Source: Bactrocera neohumeralis (Eukaryota; Arthropoda; Insecta; Diptera; Tephritidae). From it: a DNA stretch of 64,000 nt. The position numbers and the translations under genes are program-made. Below, in pieces: positions 33,051 through 44,298 of the stretch; position 1 is the first letter of the stretch, and the number at the start of each line of letters is the position of its first letter. Under the pieces are notes generated by a model. It ran no database searches, was not told the DNA's origin, and saw only the letters and a program-made list of their open reading frames with translations. Location of the stretch: contig NC_065923.1 of NCBI RefSeq assembly GCF_024586455.1, positions 40,410,370 to 40,474,369 of the forward strand. The letters run 5' to 3'.

Positions 33051-34550
33051 TTATTTTATCATAATTGTTTTCATATCAAAGATATTATAGTAGTTACACT
33101 CTTACCACCAACAGTTTCTTGCCACAATCCATCCTAACATAAAAACTGTAATACACATTTTTTTTTTACATTTTCATAAATGTAATGCAAAATTTTTAGT
33201 CTTTGTACCGTTTGGGTTTAAGAGCATTGCATCTGTGTGTATACTTAACGCCACGTGGCTATGTCGAGCGAGCTAGCTCGATAGCGCAGATATCCTCCGC
33301 AAATAATGTTACCATAAATGGTTATAAAAATAAATACATCTTTATTACATCCATACATACATGCATATAAGTATATAACTACGTTGTGATCTCTCGAAAA
33401 ATGCACTATATACTATATATATTTTATTTTAAAGTTACTTATTTATGTTTTTGTTTTTCCCGCATTGTTGATGAGTTCAATGCCCAGGCTTCCGGCGTCA
33501 TTGCTGTTGCTTCGCTTGTTGTTTTTGCTTTTACCGTTGCCGTTTCACGTCAGTCCGATGTTTGTTCGTTTTGTCCGTTCAAGCGCGTAAATGACACTTC
33601 GAATGACGTTTAACACTCAAACTGACACACAAATACACATGCACGCGCTCGTTATTGGGATTTTGGCATTTTAGTTGCTGCAGCAACAACGACAACACGG
33701 TAACAGCAACGGTCAACAAAGCTGCAGAGCTGTTGCGATAGCATTAAACCCATAAATAATTCAACACCTTCGGGTTGTTTGAATTTAAAGAAAATAACAA
33801 ATTTATTTTTCTTTATTATTTAAATTAATTTTATTTTGCACACGAGTTGATAGTTTTGATAAACAGAATTAATTCACATTGCCGCTTTACCAATTTGCAT
33901 TGCGCAGCAGTCAACGTGTGTTGAGAAGCATTGGTGAAAATCACAAATGCATGGAAATCAAATGCATTGCGTGGCTTTCGAATAATTTTTGCATTATAAT
34001 TATGAACACACACACATATGTGCATAGGCATGTGTATGTTTGTATGTGGCAGACAAGGGGGCGCTGTGTTTTGCGAAAGTGGTGGCCTAGTTTGTGCATT
34101 CGCCCCCATTCGAGTGCACGAGTACTTGAGGCGAAGTTTGCCTTAAGTGTAAGCAATCGTATATATGTTTATGTACATATGTATGCATGTATGTATGTAT
34201 GTATGTATATAGAATGGCTAAGTGTTATGAACTAGTTCTCAGCCCATAATAGCGATTAATTTATTCTTTAGATTTTTTTCTACGTGGTTAGCGCAACACC
34301 GTAGGGCCGGTTATAAAACGGTTAGTTAACTGTTAGTAATATTTCCTTAGTGGTATACGCCAATACAGTCACTTGTGAGAGTTCCTCTTTCAAACCAAAG
34401 GAATCTCAATTTGATTAATAACGACACTACCTAATATAAGTTGTCCAGCATCTACTAAAAGACACAGTATTATGTACAGTTTTTAGTTATAGGTTGCCAT
34501 ATGTTAAAAAAAAAAAAACAAATCAATAAAATACCAAAAAATAAATTATA
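33051..34550. other. Unique DNA, microsatellites; no gene recognised
   Basis: GC-richer patches at 33,440-33,720 and 33,880-34,160 with TTGTTGTTTTTGC- and CAACAACGACAAC-type runs. A (gtat)n tract lies at about 34,170-34,208. The 34,000-34,150 sequence has overlapping frames on both strands without domains. Confidence 0.35.
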
Positions 34551-34552
34551 TA

Positions 34553-35493
34553 CAAGGTCGGTCGCAAAAGAAACAGGACTGTTAAAAAAACAACAAAAAA
34601 TTAATATTTTTCAAAAGATATATCTTTTTATGCAAAGTAGTTTCCTTGTACTTCGATACAGCGTTTAGCCCGGTCAATTAGCATTTCAAATGAGTGTTTA
34701 AGGTTATTTTTCGGAATGCTTTTGAGAATATCGGTTGTCGCCTTTTGGATAGCTGAAATGTCCTGAAACCAGTGTCCTCTCATGGGGAAATAAAGTTTTC
34801 CAAATAGGTAAGAATCACAGGGTGCCAGATCAGGTGAGTAGGGTGAGTGATTAATGGTTAATATGGAGTTTTTTTTTGTCAAAAAATCAGTGACAAGCGT
34901 CGACCGATGACACGGCGCATTATCGTGCAACAGGCGCCAGGACCCTGCCTCACGGTATTGTGGTCGAGCACGACGAATTGCGTGACAAAAGACGCTTCAT
35001 AACACCACGGTAAAACACAGCATTAATCGTTTGGTCAGGTGGGACGAACTCTCGGTGTACAATACCCCCGGAATCGTAAAAACAAATTCACATTGTCCCT
35101 ATTTTTGACTTCTGAAGACGACCGACTTCTGATCGTCACAGAGGTCCTCACGACCTTCTTGGAATCGCTTAAACCTCTCATGCACATTACTACGAGATAG
35201 GCACTGATCACCATAAACTTTTTTCATCATTTGAAATGTTTCAGTAAACGTTTTCCCAAGTTTAAAACAAAATTTAATATTTGCTCTTTGTTCAAAATGC
35301 ATTTTACGACCGATGACCAAAAGCTGTTGTCACTTTTTGATCGATAACATCGATTGTAGTTATCCAATTGTCTTTAAATTTTTACGAAATGTCAACAAGA
35401 GATCATACTTTTTATTTCATATACCCACCAATAGGTGGCGCCACCAGAAAGAGTTATATTTAAAAAGTTCTGTTTCTTTTGCGACAGAGCTTG
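34553..35493 (-). mobile_element. 941-bp mariner (family I) with both terminal inverted repeats; deleted core
   Basis: 28-bp inverted repeats (34,553-34,580 and 35,466-35,493; 25 of 28 match, core GTCGCAAAAGAAACAG) are each bordered by TA. The minus-strand frame 35,320-35,099 gives the N-terminal domain (FCFKLGKTFTETFQMMKKVY, SNVHERFKRFQEGRED). Frame 34,930-34,628 gives MHDNAPCHRSTLVTDF (second Asp) through YSPDLAPCDSYLF (third Asp) to the C terminus. The segment with the linker and first Asp is deleted, and one extra residue sits in the T-rich spacer. Intact ends mean it could in principle be a substrate for an enzyme supplied elsewhere. Confidence 0.88.
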
Positions 35494-35557
35494 TATTACT
35501 GTTTTGTACGAAACTAAAGCTGTAGAGTCGAACTAAAGAAATGTAGAGTCGAAAATA

Positions 35558-35728
35558 CAGTAGAATTGCCCTAACTTGAAACACTTAAAACCACAAAAAA
35601 ACATCGAGTTAGAGAGACTTCGAGTTATTGAAGCAAATTTGCATGAAATTGGACTTTTATTGCCAATTCAACAGTTCGATAATGGAGAACTTCGAGTTAT
35701 AGCAGTTCGAAATTTGGAAGTTCAACTG
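35558..35728. mobile_element. Short pogo-like MITE (171 bp)
   Basis: Begins CAGTAGAATTGCCCTAACTT and ends AAATTTGGAAGTTCAACTG, with TA at each side (35,556-35,557; 35,729-35,730). The CAGT...ACTG ends, TA target and CTTCGAGTTAT-type interior are typical of small pogo/Tigger derivatives. The inverted repeats are imperfect. The 61-codon plus frame over it is spurious. Confidence 0.55.
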
Positions 35729-35894
35729 TATTTCGAACGCTTCGGCTCTGCAACCGATTGAAGAAGGGAATTGTTTTCACTATTCACCATTTGAGTAAAG
35801 TTATTGGGCCTTCAAGTTGACTTTAAGGCAAAAAATTATGTTTTTTCTTTAGAAAATCCTTGACATTCCAAAAAATGGTAAGACTTTCTAATTC

Positions 35895-36740
35895 AAATCA
35901 ATAAAATAAAGGAATTGGTGCCTGAGAATCGACGATTAACAGTCAGAGATCTTACTGATATCATTAGAATATCAGTAGGATGATCAGTGAAAACCATTTT
36001 GAAAGATCATTTCACACTTAGAAAAGTGAAAGCACGATTGGTCCTAAATAACTAAATTTTTTCGAAAAACAGCGTCGCTTTAACTTCTGTGAAATAATGC
36101 TTTCCGACTACCAGAATGTCATGAATCGTATTATTACTGGCGATGAGTCTTGGATCTATGCTAACGACCCGTTAAACAGACAAGCTATCTTTCGAATATC
36201 GTGGCAAAGGTGAGCCGCTGCCGAAAAAAACACGTCAAGACAGTTCAAAAATAAAGGTTATGTTGAGAATTGCCTTCGATTTTATCGAGGTGTGGTGCAC
36301 CACGAATTACTTCCAACCGGCCAAACTGTCAACAAGGAATACTACTCGTATTTGAGTGTTATTCGTCGTTTGCGCGAAGCTATTCATTAAAAGAGGCCGA
36401 CAGCTTTTAATTTTTGAGACACGATAATGCAGCGTCGCATACTACAATGATTCTTCGTGAGTTTTTTGTCAAATTTTTAACCAATATCGCGTCACAACCA
36501 CCGTATTCGCCTGATTTAGCTCCATGTGAATGCTGGCTATTTAGCAAACTCAAACGACTGCTTCGGGGAAACCGATTAAGCGTGAATTCCTAAGAGCATT
36601 GAAAGCTATTTCGGAGGATTGGAAAAAAAGTTGCCACAATTGGGGCCACAGGGGATTACTTTGAGGGGGACGACATAGATTTTGAAGAATAAATAAAGAA
36701 TTTTAAAATTATGAACAAAGGCTTACTATTTTTTTGCTCA
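35895..36740 (+). mobile_element. Mariner (family II), linker to C terminus, highly degenerate
   Basis: Plus-strand pieces in changing frames: ELVPENRRLTVRDLTDI (about 35,910), FYRGVVHHELLPTGQTVNKE-like residues (about 36,280-36,340), a second-Asp region encoded around 36,420-36,440 (HDNAASH-like), QPPYSPDLAPCECWLF-like residues (about 36,500-36,545; third Asp changed to Glu), and a C-terminal GDDIDFEE before TAA near 36,690. The first half overlaps the 20,380 copy, so the two together cover most of the family. Inactive. Confidence 0.75.
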
Positions 36741-37211
36741 GAGTTGTATATTGATCGATATACTTACATATGTATACGGTACAAAGCCGTTCGGAAGTTT
36801 GAAACTTTTTTATTTGGTATTTGGAGACTACGGAGATAGCATTGACTCGATTATTTAAATTTTAGCTTCAAAACATATCGTTAAAAGAAAAAGTTGATCT
36901 CTGAGTTTCATTAAGATAATATGAAATCAACCGGAAGTTTGAAAAACCTTATAGCACCATGACACAGTATAACCGCGAAAAGAAGTTCCTAAGGTTTATT
37001 GTTATATCACACAGATCGAAAGATATTTTCGGTACAGAGTCAACCTTTCAAGTCCTCATTTTCATATCTACTAAACGGTTTGATAAGTAACGTTGCGATT
37101 TCAACCATTGTTAGGCTTTAGATAGCATTTTTTTAAGAGTTTATATTAGTGCAAATCATCCAATTTTATTCATTAAAGGTGTCATGAGAATATTATATGT
37201 GACCTTTGACC
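36741..37211. other. No gene recognised
   Basis: Old-repeat-like texture without ends, and no open frame of note. Confidence 0.3.
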
Positions 37212-37344
37212 TGGTCTACGAAAAGGGAGCTAACGTGCGAAAACTAGTTTTCTGGGAAACAGCTGTTAAAAATCTCATCTTCCATCCGAATCAACTAAAA
37301 AGTGAAAATTGATTTTGACACCTAAGCCCCCTTTCCGTAGACCA
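37212..37344. mobile_element. Small MITE-like inverted-repeat unit (133 bp)
   Basis: TGGTCTACGAAAAGGGAGCT at the left is mirrored by AGCCCCCTTTCCGTAGACCA at the right (about 18 of 20). No coding. No clear target duplication, so family assignment is open. Confidence 0.5.
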
Positions 37345-39250
37345 CTTCACATATACTGAACTAGTGGAAATTGGTAGAGATGTTCCTGAGATTTATATCG
37401 AATTTCATCTAAAGATGGGCGGTACCCAATGTCCAATTTATTTACCGATTCCAAGTGCTTGAGACCCAGCTTGATTGTGAGTTTTTAACATAACCGTTTT
37501 TTGGAGAGTGGGCGTGGTTATTAACCGCTTTTGTCAATTGTCAATGTACAGAGTCTGAGGAGTTAGCAAGAGGAGATTCGTCCTCAGCAAGTTTGATTGA
37601 TGTAGCTTCCAAAGCTTTTAAGATATGTGTATCAACATAACGGCACACCCAGTCGTGTACAATATAGTCACAAAACCATTTTTTCTTTAAGTGGCAACTA
37701 TTTCAACTTTTAAACTCGAATGTTTCCAACATAACTGTATTATTATATTTGCATAGTACTTGCGGTCAGGAAGTGCCACTTAGAGGCTACTCACACTAAC
37801 ACAACTTGCCTGGTACATGCTTTTTCTCCTAGGACGCATTTCCCGTTATTGACGTGTATTATCGCTGAAGCAGTCGCTTTTAATCAATTTATATTGGCTG
37901 CACCATCAATAGGCTATAATAGAATTTTTAATAACGTCAACAATCAGGTTCCGGTAAATGATCGTTGCAAGCGCAAATTAAACTGTGGATCAATTTTTAT
38001 TGCTGCAACAAAGTAATTGCGCGGCAACAGTATGACAATCGTTGAAGTGATGTCGACAACAAACTTGTGTGGCAACAACACGCACACACACACAGGCTTA
38101 CTTACAACTGTATTTGTGCATTTGACTTAACTGCTTGCCTTGTCGCTGTCTTGTAGGCGCATTTTCTTTTGTGCGGCATGCAACACGAGATGATTTCTAC
38201 GCGTTGCTATTGCAGCAATGAAATTTATATTTTTACCTCCGCTTGTTGTACACCCCAACCAACAAACAAACAACAGACGTGCAATTGCAACGCTTTGCGT
38301 CGTGGCTGGCTGCCGTTGCATTGTTGTTGCGCACCGCCACATCGCCGCTTGCATGCATGCGATACCATTGGCTGAGTTATTGTTGATGACGCGGCGTTTC
38401 TTGTTGCGCCTGTTTTTTATCGCTCTCGCTCGGTCTGTGTGCAATTATGCACGTTTAGTTATTTGTACACATTTATCGCCTTGGCAACAACAGCGCGCTC
38501 ATACATTTCAAAGCGATATCATCAACGGCATCGCTAGCGGACAGCGAAATGACAGCAACAATAACAAATGTGCCGTGCAAGGCACGAAAACAGCGGAAAA
38601 CGACAAACAACTGCGCCGTGCAGCGTGCGCGCAATCGCAATCGCAACCGCAAAATATCACCGCACGGACCATCAACCGCAAGCAGATAAGAAAGTTTTAT
38701 TGCTGCATTTATCCATCTAACAGCAACTTAAATCAACTCAACTCCAACTCGCTGGCGATCGATCATTCTTGTTGTTATTGTTGTTGTTAAAAACATCGCG
38801 TTTATGTGTCCGTTCGTGCTTTGATGTTGTTGTGGCTAGTTTGATTGTCATAATTTGATTTGACGGCTATTTTTGCTATTAATTTTTGTTGTTGCTTTTG
38901 AAACTGTGTTTATCCAATTTCGATTAGGCGAAAATTACGTTATTACTTTAAAATAATTCAGTCGGGAGTTAGCTACTGAAGTGTGTCGAAAATATTGGAA
39001 AACTGCAGTAATGTTGCAATTACATGAATTTACACCGTTAACATTTTCCTATAACAAAAGCAATAGAAAGATAACATTTTTTCATTTAACATAAAAATAT
39101 AATGTTAGGATGGTTTTAAATTTACTTTTCGCGCTTCGTTAAAATTTGTTATTTTTAAAGTATTTTTTTTTTCAATAATTAAAAAAAAAATTTTTTTTAA
39201 TAATTAAAAAATTTTAATAATTAAAAAAAAAAATTTAATAATTTTACTTT
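37345..39250. other. Unique GC-richer island with a 190-codon frame; AT-rich tail
   Basis: The plus frame 38,218-38,790 (190 codons, MKFIFLPPLVVHPNQQ...) is the longest non-transposon frame. It lies in CAA/TTG-rich DNA with CGCAATCGCAATCGCAACCG near 38,631, and an opposite-strand 105-codon frame overlaps it. No domain or homology that I recognise. The ATG follows TATTGCAG/CA, a weak acceptor. 39,150-39,250 is a degenerate tandem of TTAATAATTAAAAAAA units. This is probably regulatory or UTR-type sequence rather than a gene. Confidence 0.3.
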
Positions 39251-39252
39251 AG

Positions 39253-40076
39253 TATTTAAAAGTCTTTTCGTATTTTGCCAATAGATGTCGTTGCAGTCGT
39301 ATATCACCAGTGCTACCAATCACATTGTGGCATACCATATAGTGTTGGAAAGGATAGATTTTCAGATTCATTTAACGAAAATAAATTAACATCTGCGATT
39401 ATTTGCTGAAACGAAATGAAATCGAACCATTTCTGAAGCGAATGGTAACAGAAGACGAAAAGTGGATCAAATACGGCAATAATATGCGAAAAAGATCATG
39501 GTCCAAATGTGGTGAAGCTCAACAAATAGTCGCAAAGCAGCATTGACGCTTCGAAAGGTTATGCTGTGTGTTTGGTGGCATTGGAAAGGAATAATGCATT
39601 ATGAGCTGCTCCAGCCTAGCCTGGTCGAACAATTGAAGCAAACAATCGAAAAATATTGCCAGAACTGATCAACGGAAAGGGCTTCGTCTTTCATTAAGAC
39701 AACGCTAGACCAACGCTACATCTTTGATGACCCGGCAAAAACAGAGAGAGCTTGGCTGGGAAGTTTTAATGCATCCACCCTATAGCCCTGCCCATGCACC
39801 ATCGCACTACCATGCCATGTTTCGGTCAATGCAGAGCTCCAATAATGGAGTAAAGTTAGCTTCAAGGGAAGCCTGTGAAAATTACTTGTCGCAGTTTTTC
39901 GCCGAGAAATCAGAAAAGTTTTACACTGATGGAATAATGTCTCTTGCGGAAAAATGACAAGAAGTGGTCGACCAAAATGGTACATATATTTGGTCCATTA
40001 AAGTTCATTATAAATAAAATAAAAAAATATTTTGAAGTTTGATTAGAAATACGAAAAGACTTTTTCGACTACCCAA
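39253..40076 (+). mobile_element. Mariner transposase pseudogene (family III, same as 25,440 element)
   Basis: Plus-strand frames: LLKRNEIEPFLKRMVTEDEK (first Asp position in TED, about 39,440), SWSKCGEAQQIVAK, RKVMLCVWWHWKGIMHYELL, GKGFVFH.DNARP (second Asp) and TRQKQRELGWEVLMHPPYSP...HYHAMF (39,732 on), where the third Asp is His. The C terminus EKSEKFYTDGIMSLAEK ends at 39,957. The right inverted repeat ends at 40,076 before TA; the left repeat is eroded. It is related to the 22,410 copy and supplies the missing coding part of the 25,440 derivative. Confidence 0.82.
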
Positions 40077-40254
40077 TAATTTGTTTTTTTTTTTAATATG
40101 TTTTTTTAATAAGTTTTTAAATTCTAAAAAATCAAGTAAGGAATCACTAAGCTCGAATGTAACCGAACATTTTTTATTCTAGCAAGGATCAAAGCCGTTT
40201 AAATACCGCCAGGTGTAGGTGGAGCTTTTTACCAACAACATCAAACATAAAGAG

Positions 40255-40715
40255 TTCTTGGTTGCCTACTTTTTTTTTAAAGAAAAAACAAAAATTTCAA
40301 ATTTAGTGGGGAATGTTTATAATCAGTCAAAACACACTTTCTTTTATTCTTTTAAGATTATCTTTTTCAAAAGTTTGTTGCGGCTACGTCTCAGATAGTC
40401 CATCCGTTGAGACTAATTTTCGATCACTCGATCGAGCATTTGAACTGTTAACTGGCAAATGATAAGCGTGATGGTTTACTTCAAGGCCTGAATCAAAGCG
40501 GGATTGTCCGCATAGACTTTAGACTTTACATATCCCCACAGAAAAAAGTCTAACGGTGTGATATCACACGATATTGATGGCCAAACGATCGGCCTAAAGT
40601 ATGAAATTATCTGCTCACCGAAATGTTCTCTCAATAAATCCATTGATTGATGCGATGTGTGAGAAGTGGTGCCGTCTTGTTGAAACCAAATGTCGCGATA
40701 TCACAAGCTCCAATT
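40255..40715 (-). mobile_element. DD41D transposase C-terminal fragment
   Basis: The minus strand (about 40,690-40,400) encodes FQQDGTTSHTSHQSMDLLRE, then IISYFRPIVWPSISCDITPL and DFFLWGYVKSK. Both Asp residues are present with 41 residues between them. After the stop, the 3' UTR resembles that of the 31,065 copy. The upstream catalytic half is missing. Confidence 0.78.
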
Positions 40716-40829
40716 TCGTTAGTCTTTCTATGATGAAATGCTCAACAATACTGCACAAAAATAACATGGCAGCTTGACACGACTCACGACTCGAAGTGCT
40801 TTAGTTAAGATCATAAATTATTAGACGGA

Positions 40830-41165
40830 AGAAAAACAAAAAAGTGAAAATTGTAAATTACATATCAAAAAGATGTGTAAAATTTCATTAAGACTGGTTG
40901 CATTGTTCGCGGGAAATTTTGACAACCGACTTTGAAAACACAGTTTCAAGAAAAACGTATTTAAAGTGTTAAGGACTATATAGCAGGTTTCGAGCGCGCA
41001 ATTTCAACGCTGTGTCACCAAAATTATATCAATAAGTTGAGCACCGACTCCAAAGCTTCTCTCTCTAAAGAAACGTCCTTTCGGTGAAAGTTTGCAAATT
41101 CTGTACGAAAAGTCAAGATCTATAAGCAGTAACTCTGTTTTAACCCTAAAATTTAAAGATTTTTT
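40830..41165. repeat. Relic of the TTAA-element superfamily
   Basis: CAACCGACTTTGAAAACACA and TTCAAGAAAAACGTATTTAA parallel the boxes at 19,600-19,650 and in intact elements. Ends are lost. Confidence 0.45.
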
Positions 41166-41801
41166 ATTCTGATGAACTCTACAGACAATGTAGACAATTG
41201 CTCAGGGTTTCAACCACATTGAAAAAAATAAAAAAATATACATTTTCCGAAGCTAGTTTTATTATGTTTAATGCAAATAAGCTAACTATGCCAAGAAAAT
41301 ATTTTATTCTTAATATAATGTCAATCTCACATAGCCAAGTTTCATATAAAAATTCTGCTAGTCGGTTGAAACTATCCATTTATTTGAAATTCTCTAGAAT
41401 AATGTCTTCCCATGACCTTTAGGAATAAATAATAAAAGTGCATTAGAGACCTCCGTTTATTGTGCCATTGTATACTTATGTATTAATTATATTATACATA
41501 TGTATATGTATATCCAAATATATGTACATGTGTATATGTAGATAGGCTACTCTCATAAATGCATGCTGAACAAACGTTCTACTGTGAGAACAATTTAGCC
41601 TTTCCACCAGTTCGCGTTGTACTTGCAATTGTCGAGGTATTCTAGCGCAATCATACTTAGAGACAATCAAATTAATCAAAATAAATAATCATGACGCAGA
41701 AATAAAAATTATAAACCCAGTGGAAGATGTACGAATGTCAACGCGAGAATATGATCAACAAGAAGCCAGATTTTATGTTGGTTACTGCTAGGTAGGAAAG
41801 T
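41166..41801. other. No gene recognised
   Basis: AT-rich unique DNA with a (tatg)n run near 41,490-41,540. Confidence 0.35.
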
Positions 41802-41803
41802 AT

Positions 41804-42380
41804 CGGGTGATTTTTTAAGAGCTTGATAACTTTTTTAAAAAAAAAAACGCATAAAATTTGCAAAATCTCATCGGTTCTTTATTTGAAACGTTAGATTGGT
41901 TCATGACATTTACTTTTTGAAGATAATTTCATTTAAATGTTGACCGCGGCTGCGTCTCATAGGTGGTCCATTCTGAACAAATTTTGGGCAACTTTTTCGA
42001 GCATTTGCCGGAATAACAATTTCGGAAATGTTGTCTTCCACTGGAATAGTTGCTGGCTTATTTCTGTAGACTTTAGACTTGACGTAGCCCCACAAAAAAT
42101 AGTCTAAAGGCGTTAAATCGCATGATCTTGGCAATCACGGGTCCATTTCTTGAGATGAACTGTTCTCCGAAGTTTTCCCTCAAAATGGCCACAGAATCGC
42201 GAGCTGTGTGGCATGTAAAAATTATGAAACCCATGAGTCAACATTTATGAAATTATCTTCAAAAAGTAAATGTCATGAACCAATCTAACGTTTCAAATAA
42301 AGAACCGATGAGATTTTGCAAATTTTATGCGTTTTTTTTTTTTTTTTAAAAAGTTATCAAGCTCTTAAAAAATCACCCGA
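41804..42380 (-). mobile_element. Foldback derivative of a DD41D element with ~130-bp inverted arms
   Basis: The left arm 41,804-41,932 and right arm 42,247-42,380 are inverse copies, differing mainly in the length of an A/T run. TA borders both ends (41,802-41,803; 42,381-42,382). The outer end is TCGGGTGATTTTTTAAGAGC. Between the arms the minus strand encodes LTPLDYFLWGYVKSKVYRNK (third Asp) and CHTARDSVAILRE-like residues, so it derives from a DD41D transposon whose 5' part was replaced by an inverted copy of its 3' end. Non-autonomous and able to form a hairpin. Confidence 0.85.
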
Positions 42381-42387
42381 TACATAG

Positions 42388-43760
42388 GTAGGAGTGCAGC
42401 CCTGATGTCTGTCGGGCTCAATTAGCACTTGATGTGCCATTTTGATACACTGTTCGGAGAACCTCCTGTATCTGCTATTACGTTTCACCTTCTCTCTCAA
42501 ACCATTTTGAGGTTTCGATGAAACTACTTATGTCTGATATGCTTTTAGTAGAAATCCATTCAAGGTTTGGTGCTTGATGGATTCCAAGTGTTTTGTGTCG
42601 GATCTGTGCTAGAGCTGGGCATTCACAGAGAAAGTGGAAAATTGTTTCCTTGTTCCCTGCTACTCCGCAGCCTCGGCAGATGTCGTTGTAGGGCGTACCC
42701 ATTTTGGACGCATGTTCCCCAAATAGCCAGTGCCCTGTTGTAATAGCTGTTACTCTGTAGATACTTTTTCTTGACCTATTTAATAAGTCGTTGGTTCTTT
42801 TCCTGTAATATGTTGGCCATAATTGTTTAGTTATGATGGATTTTGTAATGTTTTTCCAACTGTTATTTGCAACTTGTGGAAATTGTCTGTTGATCTCTCT
42901 TTTGATCGATCGAGGAAAGCTCCTGTCTTTGCCAACTCCTCTGCTTTTTCATTACCGAAAATGTTCCTGTGACCGGGAACCCAGAACAAGTCTAGTTGGA
43001 GCTTGTCTTTTATTGAGCTTAGTGCTTTCTTGCAGGTGTGAACTATGTATACTGGAATTTATCATGGGTGAAGACAAGGCCAGGAGCGCCGCCTGGCTAT
43101 CCGTAAATATAGTTGCTTTATGTATATTCTCCTGGTTTCTGCTTGGAAGATGCCTGCCGAGTTCGGTAGACGTATAGAAAGAGATATGCCTAGATCAGCG
43201 GATAATACCCCCGTGCCTACTCCGCAGTCCATTTTGGACCCGTCGGTATAGACTGAGATGGTATCCTCCTCTCCTATTGAACCTCTTCTCCATTCTCGTC
43301 TAGATGGTATCCTCACCTGGAAGTGTCTATTGAAATCCAGCTTTGGGAGAATGTAGTCTGATTTGTTAATGGTGAGATTGTTTAGGATTACACTATGTCC
43401 GTAGTTCTGCTGATTCCAACCACCCAATTCTTTTATTCTTATCGCCGCAAAAGCTGCTGTTTTGTGAATAAAAATGTCCATGGGTAGTTGATGCAGGACC
43501 ACATTAAGCGCAGCAGTCGGACATGACCTGATTGCACCAGCAACACCCGCACATGCTGCTCTTTGTATTCCATTTAATTTTCTAATGTTGTATTGTCTGT
43601 TTAGCGCTGGCCACCATACCAGAGCTCCATATGTAAGTATAGGTCTTATGACAGCCGTATACATCCACATGATTATACTAGGTTTGAGGCCCCAATTCTT
43701 GCTGACGATTCTCTTACAAGTATAGTATGCCATGTATGCTTTATTTATTCTTTTTTCTAT
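42388..43760 (-). mobile_element. Non-LTR retrotransposon, RT C-terminus + RNase H + zinc-knuckle tail
   Basis: Minus frame 43,733-43,062 (223 codons) runs YTAVIRPILTYGALVWWPAL and IQRAACAGVAGAIRSCPTAA (RT thumb). ISVYTDGSKMDCGVGTGV follows, with the RNase H first Asp, and AGIFQAET with the Glu. The frame shifts near 43,090 (the IYTDSQAAL-type second Asp region lies about there). It resumes as YRVTAITTGHWLFGEHASKM and a C-terminal C..C...H....C knuckle (DICRGCG...FHFLCECPAL, 42,690-42,600), ending at 42,478. A 3' tail runs to about 42,388. It is the longest LINE remnant here: 5'-truncated, of RNase H-bearing I/LOA/Outcast type, inactive. Confidence 0.85.
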
Positions 43761-44298
43761 ATTTCCTGTAAAGAATCGTTGAATAATCCATCTGATTTAC
43801 ATGAACTGAGAATTTGTTATAAAATATGCAAAAAACAAAACATTGAATATAATATAGTAGGGTGATCCAAGAATAGGTACTTTTTTCAAAAGCCTTTGTT
43901 CGACAGATCAACGACGTTTTCTAAAATATGGAGTTAGATTAATGAAAAATCATACGTAGAATTCTTTTAGCGGTCGATAGATACATCTTGGCATAAGCTA
44001 ATTCCAGTTCGCTATTTATAAGAACCGCATTTTTTATACGCTGAGAAGCTATACACGCAGTAGTACAATATATGAAAAACAAAATTATTGAAAATAGGTT
44101 TTCATAATTTGCAGCTAAAATATTTGATATTGCTATTTCTAATATTCACTTTTCAACATAAGTATGTACCAATCAGTCTAATAAACATCCATGAAGCAAT
44201 ACATCAATCACAATATAAAAAAATGTTGCACGCCAAATTAGTCGAAGCTGTAAACACCTTAAATTTTCCATACATATATTAGGGCGTATCCATTTCAA
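43761..44298. other. No gene recognised; possible transposon end
   Basis: GGGTGATCCAAGAATAGGTA at 43,860 resembles the GTGATCCATTTCGAGGTTCC start of the DD41D 3' ends and may mark another transposon terminus; no coding remains. Confidence 0.3.
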
